Assembly (NCBI RefSeq): GCF_014648435.1
Contig: NZ_BMRC01000024.1
Location: forward strand, 54,833 to 118,832
Length of the DNA: 64,000 nt
DNA from: Nonomuraea spiralis
Lineage (GTDB): Bacteria > Actinomycetota > Actinomycetes > Streptosporangiales > Streptosporangiaceae
Direction of reading: 5' to 3'
Positions 25,245 to 32,998 of this stretch are shown piece after piece; within the stretch, counting starts at the first letter, position 1, and every line of letters starts with the position of its first letter. Made by a program: the position numbers and the translations under genes. The notes under the pieces were generated by a model. The model made no database searches. It was not told the DNA's origin and saw only the letters and a list, made by a program, of their open reading frames with translations.

Positions 25245-25817
25245 CTACGGCAGGATGCGCTCCACCGTCCGGGTCACGAGATCCTTGACCTGGTCCTCGC
25301 CGAACACGTCGGGCAGCGTGAGCCGTTCGACCACCAGCCAGTTCATGGCCAGGTAGAGCACCACCACGGTGGTGGCGTCGCCGGGCAGCCCCGACTCCAG
25401 GTGATAGTCGATGTTGGCCTGCACGTCGGCGCGGATGCGCTCGGTCAGCACGGCCCGCAACTCCGGCCGCCTGGTCGCCTCCAGCCGCAGTTCCAGCAGC
25501 GCGAGATAGCCCGACCTGAACGCCGAGATCCGGTCCACCAGCTCGATCATGAGCTGCACCACGCGCTCGCGGTCGCGGGGCCCGGCCAGGCTGGCCGCGA
25601 TGGTCTGCGCGTCCGGCTGGAGCCGCTCATAGATCCGGCCGCCGGCCTGGGTGAGCAGGTCGTCCCTGCTGGCGAAGTAGTTGGACGCGGTGCCCGTGGG
25701 CACCTCGGCCCGCGCGTCGACCGCCCGGAAGGTCAGGCCGCGCGCCCCCTCCACGGCCAGCACCTCGATCGCGGCGTCGATGAGCGCCGCCCTCCTCGCC
25801 AGGTTCTGCCGGACCAT
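25245..25817 (-). CDS. TetR family transcriptional regulator
   Basis: 190 residues: an N-terminal helix-turn-helix (FRAVDARAEVPTGTASNYF) and a helical ligand pocket. It is divergent from a RibD-like reductase gene, with 70 bp between the starts. That gap contains a perfect palindrome and a related half-degenerate copy, the expected layout for a TetR protein that controls itself and the divergent gene. Confidence 0.92.
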   Translation of the reverse strand: MVRQNLARRAALIDAAIEVLAVEGARGLTFRAVDARAEVPTGTASNYFASRDDLLTQAGGRIYERLQPDAQTIAASLAGPRDRERVVQLMIELVDRISAFRSGYLALLELRLEATRRPELRAVLTERIRADVQANIDYHLESGLPGDATTVVVLYLAMNWLVVERLTLPDVFGEDQVKDLVTRTVERILP

Positions 25818-25834
25818 GTTGACACCACTCCATT

Positions 25835-25846
25835 CGTAGTACTACG
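25835..25846. promoter_or_regulatory. TetR-type operator, copy 1
   Basis: Perfect palindrome CGTAGTACTACG, 18 bp upstream of the TetR start. Its TAGTACT core recurs at 25864-25873. Confidence 0.65.
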
Positions 25847-25863
25847 GTGAAACCACTTCAAAC

Positions 25864-25873
25864 ATAGTACTTC
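25864..25873. promoter_or_regulatory. TetR-type operator, copy 2 (degenerate)
   Basis: ATAGTACTTC repeats the TAGTACT core of the palindrome centred 28 bp away and lies 15 bp upstream of the RibD-like start, where bound protein would block initiation. Confidence 0.5.
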
Positions 25874-25887
25874 AAACGGAGTTATTT

Positions 25888-26454
25888 ATGCGAAAGCTTG
25901 TGTACTACGTCGGCATCTCCATCGACGGCTACATCGCCGGCCCCGGCGGCGAGTGGGACTTCTACCCGGTGAGCGACGCCCTGGCCGCCTACATCAACGG
26001 TGAGATGTCCGAGGCCGTCCCCACGCACGTCAGGCAGCAGGTCGGCCTCGACGCGCCGAACCGGCGCTTCGACACCCTGGTGATGGGCCGCGGCACGTAC
26101 GAGCCCGCCCTTGAGGCCGGCATCACCAGCCCGTACGCCCACCTGCGCCAGTACGTCGTGTCCAGCACGATCGGGAGCATCGACGCCCCCGGCGTCGAGC
26201 TGGTCAAGGAGGACCCGCTCGGCCTGGTGCGCCGCCTGAAGCAGGAGGACGGCCTCGACATCTGGCTCTGCGGCGGCGGCAAGCTGGCCGCGTCCGTGTT
26301 GCCCGAGATCGACGAGCTGATCGTCAAGGCCTACCCGGTGGTGGCCGGGACGGGGATCGCCGCGTTCGACGGCGCGTTCCAGCCGACCACGTTCACGCTG
26401 ACCGGCACGCGTACGTTCGAGGGCGGGGTGGTCCTCATGACATACACCCGCTGA
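25888..26454 (+). CDS. Dihydrofolate reductase/RibD C-terminal-like protein
   Basis: 188 residues of the DHFR-like RibD C-terminal family: RKLVYYVGISIDGYIAGPGGEWDF at the start (shown here in pieces: VGISIDGYIAG), VMGRGTYEPAL in the middle and LCGGGKLAASVLPEIDEL near residue 130. Members are NADPH-dependent reductases of mostly unknown substrate; this is not the essential DHFR. GGAG lies 9 bp before the ATG. It is divergent from, and probably repressed by, the TetR protein. Confidence 0.88.
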   Translation: MRKLVYYVGISIDGYIAGPGGEWDFYPVSDALAAYINGEMSEAVPTHVRQQVGLDAPNRRFDTLVMGRGTYEPALEAGITSPYAHLRQYVVSSTIGSIDAPGVELVKEDPLGLVRRLKQEDGLDIWLCGGGKLAASVLPEIDELIVKAYPVVAGTGIAAFDGAFQPTTFTLTGTRTFEGGVVLMTYTR

Positions 26455-26500
26455 CCGCCGTCGTGGCGCCCGTCCCGCACCACGGAAATCCTCCCGTGGA

Positions 26501-27193
26501 TCACCATGGCAACGGTTGCCCGTCGCGGAAGAACCCGCCGGTCGGCCCGCTGTCGGGCAGGTCCGCCGCCCACAACACGCTGCGCGCCCCCTCGGCGACC
26601 GGCCGCCCTCCCGGGCCGCCCATGTCGGTCGCCACCCAGCCGGGGCAGACGGCGTTGACCAGGATGCCGTCCCCGCGCAGCTCGGCGGCGAGCATCCTGG
26701 TCAGCGCGTTCAGCGCCGTCTTCGACACCGCGTACGCGGGCGTGCCACCCTCCATGGAGGCCAGCGAGCCCAGCTCGCTGGAGACGTTCACGATCCGCCC
26801 GTGCGCGCCGCGGCGCAGCAGCGGCAGCAGGGCGAGCGTGACCCGCCAGGCGCCCAGCAGGTTCGTCTCCAGCGCCTCCGACACCACGCCCAGGTCCGCG
26901 TCACCGGCCCGCTGCCAGGTGTCGTAGTGGATGGCGGCGTTGTTGACCAGCACATCGACCCGCCCGTGGCTCTCCTCCAGCTCCCGCGCCAATTCGGCCG
27001 CCGACCGCTCGTCGGCCACGTCGAGCCGCCGCGCGAGCACGTCGCCGCCGATCCCGGCCGCGGCCTTGGCCGCCTTGTCCTCGTCCCTGGCGGTCAGCAC
27101 GACGGTGTCGCCGGCCGCCGCGAGCTGCCTGACCACCTCCAGCCCGATCCCCCGATTGGCTCCCGTGACCACGCAGATCCGGTCCACCCTCAC
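26501..27193 (-). CDS. SDR family oxidoreductase
   Basis: 230 residues, classical SDR: TGANRGIG near residue 10, VLVNNAAIH near 83, catalytic Ser in VNVSSELG and YAVSK near 155. TARDE after beta-2 suggests NADP(H) preference. The GTG start overlaps the stop of the upstream ECF sigma gene by 4 bp (GTGA), so the pair is translationally coupled. Substrate unknown. Confidence 0.9.
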   Translation of the reverse strand: MRVDRICVVTGANRGIGLEVVRQLAAAGDTVVLTARDEDKAAKAAAGIGGDVLARRLDVADERSAAELARELEESHGRVDVLVNNAAIHYDTWQRAGDADLGVVSEALETNLLGAWRVTLALLPLLRRGAHGRIVNVSSELGSLASMEGGTPAYAVSKTALNALTRMLAAELRGDGILVNAVCPGWVATDMGGPGGRPVAEGARSVLWAADLPDSGPTGGFFRDGQPLPW

Positions 27194-28404
27194 GTCCCCC
27201 TCAACGTCTCACGCCGGCGGCGCAGGAACTCCCGCTCGACGTCGTTGCCCGCGCGGGAGATCGCCTCGTCGTACGCCCGCGCCGCCTCCCCGTCGCGTCC
27301 CAGCCGCCGCAGCAGGTCGGCCCGTACGGCGTGGAACAGGTAATAGCCTGTCACCTCCAGTCCCTCGACCAGCGCAAGCCCCGCCCCCGCGCCGTCCACC
27401 TCGGCCACCGCCACCGCGCGGTGCAGCGCCACGACCGGCCCCGGCGTCAACGCCAGCAGCAGGTCGTAGAGCTGCACGATCTGCCCCCAGTCGGTCTCCC
27501 CCGCGCTCGCCGCGTCGCCGTGCACGGCGTTGATCGCCGCCTGCACCTGGTAGGGCCCCGGCTGCCCGCGCCGCAGGCACCGCCGTACGATCGCCTGCCC
27601 CTCCTCGACCAGCGCCCGGTCCCAGAGCGTACGGTCCTGCTCGGCCAGCGGCACCAGCTCACCGCCGTCGCCCCTGGTCCTGGCCGCCCGGCGCGAGTCG
27701 ATGAGCAACATCAGCGCCAGCAGCCCCCACACCTCGGCCTCGTCCGGCATCAGCTCGGCCAGCAGCCGTCCGAGCCGGACGGCCTCCGCGCACAGGTCCT
27801 CCCGGACCAGCCGCTCACCCGAACTGGCCGTGTAGCCCTCGTTGAAGATCAGGTAGACCACGGCCAGCACCGCGCGCAGCCGGTCCGGCAGGTCGGCCGC
27901 CTCCGGCACCCGGTACGGGATCCCCACCTGCCGGATCTTGTCCTTGGCCCTGACCAGCCGCTGGGCCAACGTGGCCGTCGGAACCAGGAAGGCGTGCGCG
28001 ATCTCGGCCGTCGTCAGCCCGCCGAGCAGCCGCAACGTGAGCGCCACCCGCGCGGGCGCGGCGAGCGCCGGATGGCAGCAGGTGAAGATCAACCGCAGCC
28101 GCTCGTCCCGTACGGCCCCCTCCTCGGCGGGCTCGTCCTGGGCGTGCAGCAGCGCCGCCTGCACGTGCTTGCCGTGGCGGCCCGACTCCCTGCGCAGCCG
28201 GTCGACGGCCCGGTTCCGGGCGGTCGTGATGATCCACCCGGCCGGGCTCGGCGGCGTCCCCTGCTCCGGCCACAGCCGGACCGCGACCGCGAACGCCTCC
28301 TGCACCGCCTCCTCGGCGACGTCGATGTCCCCGAACACGCGGACGAGCACCGCCACCGCGCGGCCGTACTCCTCCCGGAAGACCCGTTCGACCTGCTCAG
28401 ACAC
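27190..28404 (-). CDS. ECF sigma factor with C-terminal DUF6596/TPR-like region (ECF42 type)
   Basis: 404 residues. Sigma region 2 (EEAVQEAFAVAVRLWP) and region 4 (LTTAEIAHAFLVPTATLAQR) occupy the first 190; the remainder is the helical extension typical of ECF42, with the hallmark LIFNEGYTASSG near residue 200. In that group the C-terminal region is needed for activity and no anti-sigma factor is encoded. GTG start with GGGGAGGG upstream. ECF42 genes usually sit beside YCII/DGPF proteins; here the coupled partner is an SDR. Confidence 0.92.
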   Translation of the reverse strand: MSEQVERVFREEYGRAVAVLVRVFGDIDVAEEAVQEAFAVAVRLWPEQGTPPSPAGWIITTARNRAVDRLRRESGRHGKHVQAALLHAQDEPAEEGAVRDERLRLIFTCCHPALAAPARVALTLRLLGGLTTAEIAHAFLVPTATLAQRLVRAKDKIRQVGIPYRVPEAADLPDRLRAVLAVVYLIFNEGYTASSGERLVREDLCAEAVRLGRLLAELMPDEAEVWGLLALMLLIDSRRAARTRGDGGELVPLAEQDRTLWDRALVEEGQAIVRRCLRRGQPGPYQVQAAINAVHGDAASAGETDWGQIVQLYDLLLALTPGPVVALHRAVAVAEVDGAGAGLALVEGLEVTGYYLFHAVRADLLRRLGRDGEAARAYDEAISRAGNDVEREFLRRRRETLRGT

Positions 28405-28468
28405 CCTTGCCCTCCCCTGCGCCCGGCACGGACGGGGAAGCCCCGGCGGGCCGCCCCCGGACAGCGAA

Positions 28469-28500
28469 CGGCTCCCGGGGGCGGCAACCCCCGGGAGCCG
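28469..28500 (-). terminator. Terminator after guaB3
   Basis: A perfect 13-bp GC stem (CGGCTCCCGGGGG and CCCCCGGGAGCCG) with a 6-base CGGCAA loop, 13 bp past the guaB3 stop. It also isolates the ECF sigma operon from the guanine genes. Confidence 0.85.
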
Positions 28501-28513
28501 TCACGCGGGCCGG

Positions 28514-29635
28514 TCAGCGCTGGATCGGCGCGACCACGACCTCGACGCGCTGGAACTCCTTGATGTCGGAGTAGCCGGTGGAGGCCATCGTCCGCTTGAG
28601 CGCGCCCATCAGGTTCATCGAGCCGTCGGCCACGCTGGAGGGCCCGTGGAGGATCTGCTCCAGGGTGCCGACCGTGCCGAACTCCACGCGACGGCCGCGC
28701 GGCAGGTCGGGGTGGTGGGCCTCGGAGCCCCAGTGGAAGCCGTGGCCGGGGGCCTCGGCGGCCCTGGCCAGCGGCGAGCCCACCATGACGGCGTCGGCGC
28801 CGCAGGCGATGGCCTTGGCGATGTCGCCCGAGGTGCCCATGCCGCCGTCGGCGATCACGTGCACGTACCGGCCGCCGGACTCGTCCATGTAGTCGCGCCG
28901 CGCCGCCGCCACGTCGGAGATCGCGGTCGCCATCGGCACCGCCACGCCCAGCACGTTGCGGGTGGTGTGGGAGGCGCCGCCGCCGAAGCCCACCAGCACG
29001 CCCGCGGCGCCCGTGCGCATCAGGTGCAGCGCCGCGGTGTACGTGGCGCAGCCGCCCACGATGACCGGCACGTCGAGCTCGTAGATGAACTGCTTGAGGT
29101 TGAGCGGCTCGGCGCGGCCCGAGACGTGCTCGGCCGACACCGTCGTGCCGCGGATGACGAAGATGTCCACCCCGGCGTCGATCACGGCCTTGTGGTACTG
29201 GACCGTGCGCTGCGGCGACAGGCGGACGGCCGTCGTCACCCCGGACGCCCGGATCTCCTCGATCCTGCGCCCGATCAGCTCTTCCTTGATCGGCGCGTCG
29301 TAGATCTCCTGGAGCCGCCTGGTCGCGGCCGCGGCGTCGAGCTCGGCGCACTCCTCCAGCAGCGGCGACGGGTCCTCGTAGCGCGTCCAGAGACCTTCGA
29401 GGTCGAGCGGCGCGAGGCCGCCGAGCCGGCCGATCTCGATCGCGGTGGCGGGCGAGACCACGCTGTCCATGGGGGCGACGACAACGGGCAGCTCGAACCG
29501 GTAGGCGTCGATCTGCCAGGCGATCGAGACCTCTTCCGGGTCACGGGTGCGGCGCGAGGGCACGAGCCCGATCTCGTCGAGCGCGTACGCCCTCCGCCCG
29601 GTCTTGCCCCGCCCGATCTCCACCTGCTGAGTCAT
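28514..29635 (-). CDS. guaB3: GuaB3 family IMP dehydrogenase-related protein
   Basis: 373 residues: the IMPDH barrel without CBS domains. The phosphate-binding loops IADGGMGTSGDIAKA and MVGSPLARA are intact, but the loop that carries the catalytic Cys in true IMPDH (GSICTTR in guaB next door) reads GGGASHTTR here, so a Cys at this position is missing, as I recall for other actinobacterial GuaB3 proteins. Its reaction is therefore uncertain. The ATG lies 4 bp after the guaB stop, so the two are co-translated; a strong terminator follows. Confidence 0.92.
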   Translation of the reverse strand: MTQQVEIGRGKTGRRAYALDEIGLVPSRRTRDPEEVSIAWQIDAYRFELPVVVAPMDSVVSPATAIEIGRLGGLAPLDLEGLWTRYEDPSPLLEECAELDAAAATRRLQEIYDAPIKEELIGRRIEEIRASGVTTAVRLSPQRTVQYHKAVIDAGVDIFVIRGTTVSAEHVSGRAEPLNLKQFIYELDVPVIVGGCATYTAALHLMRTGAAGVLVGFGGGASHTTRNVLGVAVPMATAISDVAAARRDYMDESGGRYVHVIADGGMGTSGDIAKAIACGADAVMVGSPLARAAEAPGHGFHWGSEAHHPDLPRGRRVEFGTVGTLEQILHGPSSVADGSMNLMGALKRTMASTGYSDIKEFQRVEVVVAPIQR

Positions 29636-29639
29636 GAAC

Positions 29640-31121
29640 TTACCTTCTGTGATAGTTCGGAGCTTCCACGGTCATCTGGATGTCGTGGGGGTGGCTCTCC
29701 TTGAGCCCCGCTGCCGTGATCGGCATGAGCTCGCAGTCGGTGTGCATCTGCCCGATCGTGCGGCACCCCGCGTACCACATGCCCTGGCGCAGCCCGCCGA
29801 TGAGCTGGTGGGCGACGGCCGCGACCGGCCCGCGGTAGGGCACCTGACCCTCGATGCCCTCGGGGATGTACTTGTCGTCGCCGCCGACGTCGGCCTGCGC
29901 GTAGCGGTCCTTGCTGAAGGAGGTGCCGCCGCGCTCGCGGTTGCGCACCGCGCCGAGCGACCCCATGCCCCGGTACGACTTGAACTGCTTGCCGTTGATG
30001 AAGATCAGCTCACCCGGCGACTCCTCGCACCCGGCGAGCAGCGAGCCCAGCATGACCGTGTCGGCGCCGGCCGCGATGGCCTTGACGATGTCGCCCGAGT
30101 ACTGGAGGCCGCCGTCGCCGATCACCGGCACCCTGGCCGGCGCGCATGCCTTGGACGCCTCGTGGATCGCGGTCACCTGCGGCGCGCCCACTCCGGCCAC
30201 CACGCGGGTGGTGCAGATCGAGCCCGGCCCGACGCCCACCTTGACCGCGTCGGCGCCCGCGTCGACCAGCATCTGCGCACCCACCCTGGTCGCGATGTTG
30301 CCGCCGATGACCTGGACCTTGCTGTTGGCCTTGAGCTTGGCGATCATGTCGGCCAGGCCCTTGGAGTGGCCGTGGGCCACGTCCACCACGACGACGTCGA
30401 CGCCGGCCTCGATCAGCGCCTTGGCGCGCAGCTCGGCGTCGCCGCCCACGCCCACCGCCGCGCCGACCAGCAGGCGGCCGTCGGCGTCCTTGGTGGACAG
30501 CGGGTATTGCTCGCTCTTGGTGAAGTCCTTGACCGTGATGAGGCCGCGCAGCCTGCCGTCGGGGTCGACGAGGGGCAGCTTCTCGATCTTGTTCTGCCGC
30601 AGGAGCGCGAACGCCTCGTCACGCGACACCCCCACCGGGGCGGTGACCAGCGGCATCTTGGTCATGACCTCGCGTACGGGGCGGGTCTGGTCGCTCTCGA
30701 AGCGCATGTCGCGGTTGGTCACGATGCCGACCAGCGTGCCCGACACGTCCGTCACCGGCACCCCGGAGATCCGGTACGTCGCGCAAAGCCGTTCGACGTC
30801 GGCGAGCGTGTCGTCGGGGCTGCAGGTCACCGGGTTGGTCACCATCCCGGCCTCGGACCGCTTGACCAGATCGACCTGCTGGGCCTGCTCCTCGACCGAC
30901 AGGTTGCGGTGGAGGATGCCGATGCCGCCCTGGCGGGCCATGGCGACCGCCATGCGGGCCTCGGTCACGGTGTCCATGGCCGCGGAGACCAGCGGGATGG
31001 ACAGCGTGATCTCCCGTGACAGGCGGGACCCGGTGTCGGCCTCCCCTGGTTGCAGGTCGGAATAGCCGGGCACCAGCAGCACGTCATCGAAGGTCAAACC
31101 CATCTCGGTGAACTTGGACAT
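29640..31121 (-). CDS. guaB: Inosine-5'-monophosphate dehydrogenase
   Basis: 493 residues from the ATG at 31121, chosen because AGGAGGGGG precedes it and the sequence MSKFTEMGLTFDDVLLVPG is the family N-terminus. It oxidises IMP to XMP with NAD, the committed step to guanine nucleotides. The tandem CBS pair (about 100-215) interrupts the barrel, the catalytic Cys is in GPGSICTTRVVAG, and MGSLGAVRNRERGGTSFSKDRY is the mobile flap region. First gene of the guaB-guaB3 operon. Confidence 0.97.
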   Translation of the reverse strand: MSKFTEMGLTFDDVLLVPGYSDLQPGEADTGSRLSREITLSIPLVSAAMDTVTEARMAVAMARQGGIGILHRNLSVEEQAQQVDLVKRSEAGMVTNPVTCSPDDTLADVERLCATYRISGVPVTDVSGTLVGIVTNRDMRFESDQTRPVREVMTKMPLVTAPVGVSRDEAFALLRQNKIEKLPLVDPDGRLRGLITVKDFTKSEQYPLSTKDADGRLLVGAAVGVGGDAELRAKALIEAGVDVVVVDVAHGHSKGLADMIAKLKANSKVQVIGGNIATRVGAQMLVDAGADAVKVGVGPGSICTTRVVAGVGAPQVTAIHEASKACAPARVPVIGDGGLQYSGDIVKAIAAGADTVMLGSLLAGCEESPGELIFINGKQFKSYRGMGSLGAVRNRERGGTSFSKDRYAQADVGGDDKYIPEGIEGQVPYRGPVAAVAHQLIGGLRQGMWYAGCRTIGQMHTDCELMPITAAGLKESHPHDIQMTVEAPNYHRR

Positions 31122-31190
31122 GCCTCGGCCCCCTCCTGACCTCTGCGCTGATTGGAACAAGTCTAGGGCCTGCCTCCAAAACGCGACGAA

Positions 31191-31231
31191 GCCGGGAGTG
31201 CCAAGGCCCCCAGGCCCCTCGCACTCCCGGC
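31191..31231. repeat. Long inverted repeat upstream of guaB
   Basis: Perfect 11-bp arms (GCCGGGAGTGC and GCACTCCCGGC) around a 19-base C-rich loop, 70 bp upstream of the guaB start. It lies just upstream of a weak TAGACT -10 candidate on the minus strand (31160-31165), so it may be an operator or a second terminator. Confidence 0.5.
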
Positions 31232-31261
31232 TCCGCCGCCCCGGGACGCACCCCGGAACGT

Positions 31262-31404
31262 AAAGAAGTGCCGGGGGACGGGACGTTCGGTGATCCGTCC
31301 CGTCCCCCGGCCACCGGCACCCAGGCCGGGCAGCGCGTTTCACGCCACCGAACCCCCCTCCGCGTCCTGATGGCGGCTGCTGCCCAGCCCCGCTTCAGGG
31401 TGCC
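31262..31404 (-). ncRNA. Candidate structured small RNA with own promoter and terminator
   Basis: Read leftward, the predicted transcript begins GGCACCC at 31404, which pairs with GGGTGCC at 31316-31322 to close a domain of about 90 nt. Inside are a 9-bp helix (31379-31387 with 31326-31334; it contains a G-U pair only on this strand, a C-A mismatch on the other) and CGCCA/TGGCG (31371-31375 with 31343-31347). A 15-bp perfect terminator stem follows at once, then CACTTCTTTA. No protein frame explains the region. I do not recognise the family; loops contain a C6/G6 run, but it does not clearly match 6C, SRP, 6S or a riboswitch I know. Confidence 0.5.
31271..31310 (-). terminator. Intrinsic terminator of the candidate small RNA
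   Basis: Perfect 15-bp stem (CCGGGGGACGGGACG and its complement) with a 10-base loop; on the minus strand it is followed by CACTTCTTTA, a U-rich tract rare in this window. It sits between the divergent guaB and regulator genes, where no protein gene needs a terminator. Confidence 0.75.
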
Positions 31405-31410
31405 GACGCT

Positions 31411-31440
31411 AGGTAAAGCCTGCGTTACTCACCGGCACAA
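31411..31440 (-). promoter_or_regulatory. Candidate promoter of the small RNA
   Basis: On the minus strand TTGTGC (31440-31435) is spaced 18 bases from TTACCT (31416-31411). A start 6-7 bases downstream falls on the first G of the GGCACCC helix at 31404. Confidence 0.45.
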
Positions 31441-31570
31441 CGCAATGTGAAAACGTGCAATTGCACGAAGTTGCACGCGGCGCCGCCGATTCCCGGCAAG
31501 CCCCGGACACGAACGCGCTCTGGAGTTATCCTCGCGGCACGCCCGTGTCCCCCCGACGGAGCCGCCCATA

Positions 31571-32581
31571 ATGCATAACCAGCCCCGGCGCGTTGCAGAG
31601 CCGTTCGAGACGCTGGGCCTCGACCCGGCGCAGTCCGCCCTGTACACAGCGGTGCTGCGCCTGCACAAGGCCACGCGGACCGACCTCGCGCAGGCCATGG
31701 ACGGCCCCGTGGAGAAGGTGGGGCGTCAGCTCGACGACCTGGTCAGGCTGGGCGTGGTCGACGAGCAGTCCGGCGAGTACCTGGCCAGGCATCCGGCCGC
31801 GGCGCTCGGCCGGGTCATCGCCGAGCGGCTCGACCGGCTGGCCGAGGAGAGCCGCAGGATCGACTCGGCGCTCGGCTCCATCCGCGGCCTGATCCGCGAC
31901 TACGACGCCGGCCGCAATTATCAGAGCGGGACATTCCCCGTGGAGATGGCGAACGGCGCGGACGTCCTCTACGAGAGCGTCGTCGGCATAGCACTGCAAT
32001 CACCGCCGATGGAGTTGTTGACCGCGATCCCCGACGAGCGCACAATGGCAGATTTTGTTCGCAAATTTGCGGACCCATGGATTGATGCGCAGAAACGACA
32101 ACTGCTCAGCGTCGAAGTGATCGTCCCGGTCTCCACTCTGGGCCTGCCGGGCGTACGCCATCAGCTCACCCGGCTCCTGGACACGGGCGGCAAGGTGCGC
32201 ACCCTCGACCGGGTGCCGAGCTGGTTCATGACGGCCGGGCCCGAGGTCGCCGGCCTGCCCGCCCTGTGGGGCGGCAACCTGCCCGACCACGCCTACAACT
32301 TCTATCTCGTACGCACCCCGATCGTCGTCGGCATGCTGCGCACGCTGTTCCAGGAGTTGTGGGGCCGGGCCGTGTCCCTCCCCTGGGGCCACCGGGGCGA
32401 CGGGATGGTCCAGGTGTTGCGCCTGGCCGCGCAGGGTGTGTGCGACGACTCCATCGCCCGCCAGCTCGGCGTCTCGGTCCGCACCGTACGCGCGAGGTTC
32501 GCCGACGCCATGGCCGAGCTGGGCGCCCAGTCGCGCTTCCACGCCGGCGTGGAAGCCGCCAGGCGGGGATGGCTCGGCTAA
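31571..32581 (+). CDS. TrmB-like/LuxR-type helix-turn-helix regulator
   Basis: 336 residues. The N-terminal part (FETLGLDPAQSALYTAVLRL) is a TrmB-like winged helix, followed by a charged linker helix and a central domain with a phospholipase-D-like feel of unknown ligand. The C-terminus is a LuxR-type helix-turn-helix (DDSIARQLGVSVRTVRARFADAM). Streptomyces has many orphan regulators of this build, some controlling specialised metabolism. It is divergent from guaB with about 450 bp between, containing the candidate small RNA. In Streptomyces the regulator bldM lies near this point, as I recall, but this protein is a different type. Confidence 0.88.
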   Translation: MHNQPRRVAEPFETLGLDPAQSALYTAVLRLHKATRTDLAQAMDGPVEKVGRQLDDLVRLGVVDEQSGEYLARHPAAALGRVIAERLDRLAEESRRIDSALGSIRGLIRDYDAGRNYQSGTFPVEMANGADVLYESVVGIALQSPPMELLTAIPDERTMADFVRKFADPWIDAQKRQLLSVEVIVPVSTLGLPGVRHQLTRLLDTGGKVRTLDRVPSWFMTAGPEVAGLPALWGGNLPDHAYNFYLVRTPIVVGMLRTLFQELWGRAVSLPWGHRGDGMVQVLRLAAQGVCDDSIARQLGVSVRTVRARFADAMAELGAQSRFHAGVEAARRGWLG

Positions 32582-32620
32582 TACTCTACGCCGGGGCCGC
32601 TTCGGTCATATGGTGGGAAG

Positions 32621-32998
32621 GTGCTGGAAGACGTCCCCCGCGACCCGTTCGCGGACGACCCGAACGACCCGTCCTCGGCGATGGGCGCTCTCGACGACGC
32701 CGAGCCACTCACCGCGGCCGAGCGCGACGAGGCCATCACCGACCTGGCAGACGTCGAGGTCTTTCGCTCCCTGCTCGAACCGCAGGGCGTGCTCGGCCTC
32801 GTGCTCGACTGCCCCGAGTGCGGCGAGCAGCACTTCTTCGACTGGGAGCTGCTGCGCGGCAACCTTCGCCAGATGATCGAGAAAGGCCAGCCGCAGGTGC
32901 ACGAGCCGGCCTTCCATCCCGATCCCGCCGACTATGTCAGCTGGGAGTACGCCCGAGGCTACGTCGACGGCGTCATCGACACCGAGGAGCGCCGCTGA
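32621..32998 (+). CDS. DUF5319 family protein
   Basis: 125 residues, acidic. The core LDCPECGEQHFFDWELLRGNL contains a CPEC pair that may bind metal, followed by EPAFHPDPADYVSWEYARGYVDG. The family is conserved in actinobacteria beside guaB and the SigD/ShbA sigma gene (as I recall, the Rv3412 position in M. tuberculosis). GTG start with a GGGAAG-type site. Its 3' end overlaps the convergent RsdA-like gene by 40 bp. Function unknown. Confidence 0.85.
   Translation: MLEDVPRDPFADDPNDPSSAMGALDDAEPLTAAERDEAITDLADVEVFRSLLEPQGVLGLVLDCPECGEQHFFDWELLRGNLRQMIEKGQPQVHEPAFHPDPADYVSWEYARGYVDGVIDTEERR

Noticed and set aside
26480..26499. Short hairpin CCACGG/CCGTGG after the RibD-like gene as a terminator
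   Set aside because: Only six base pairs with a mixed loop; too weak to call.
31316..31404. Reading the structured region as a known riboswitch (c-di-AMP, ZTP, cobalamin) or 6C RNA
   Set aside because: None of the conserved core sequences I remember for those classes is present; a single six-C/G run in a loop is not enough for 6C RNA.
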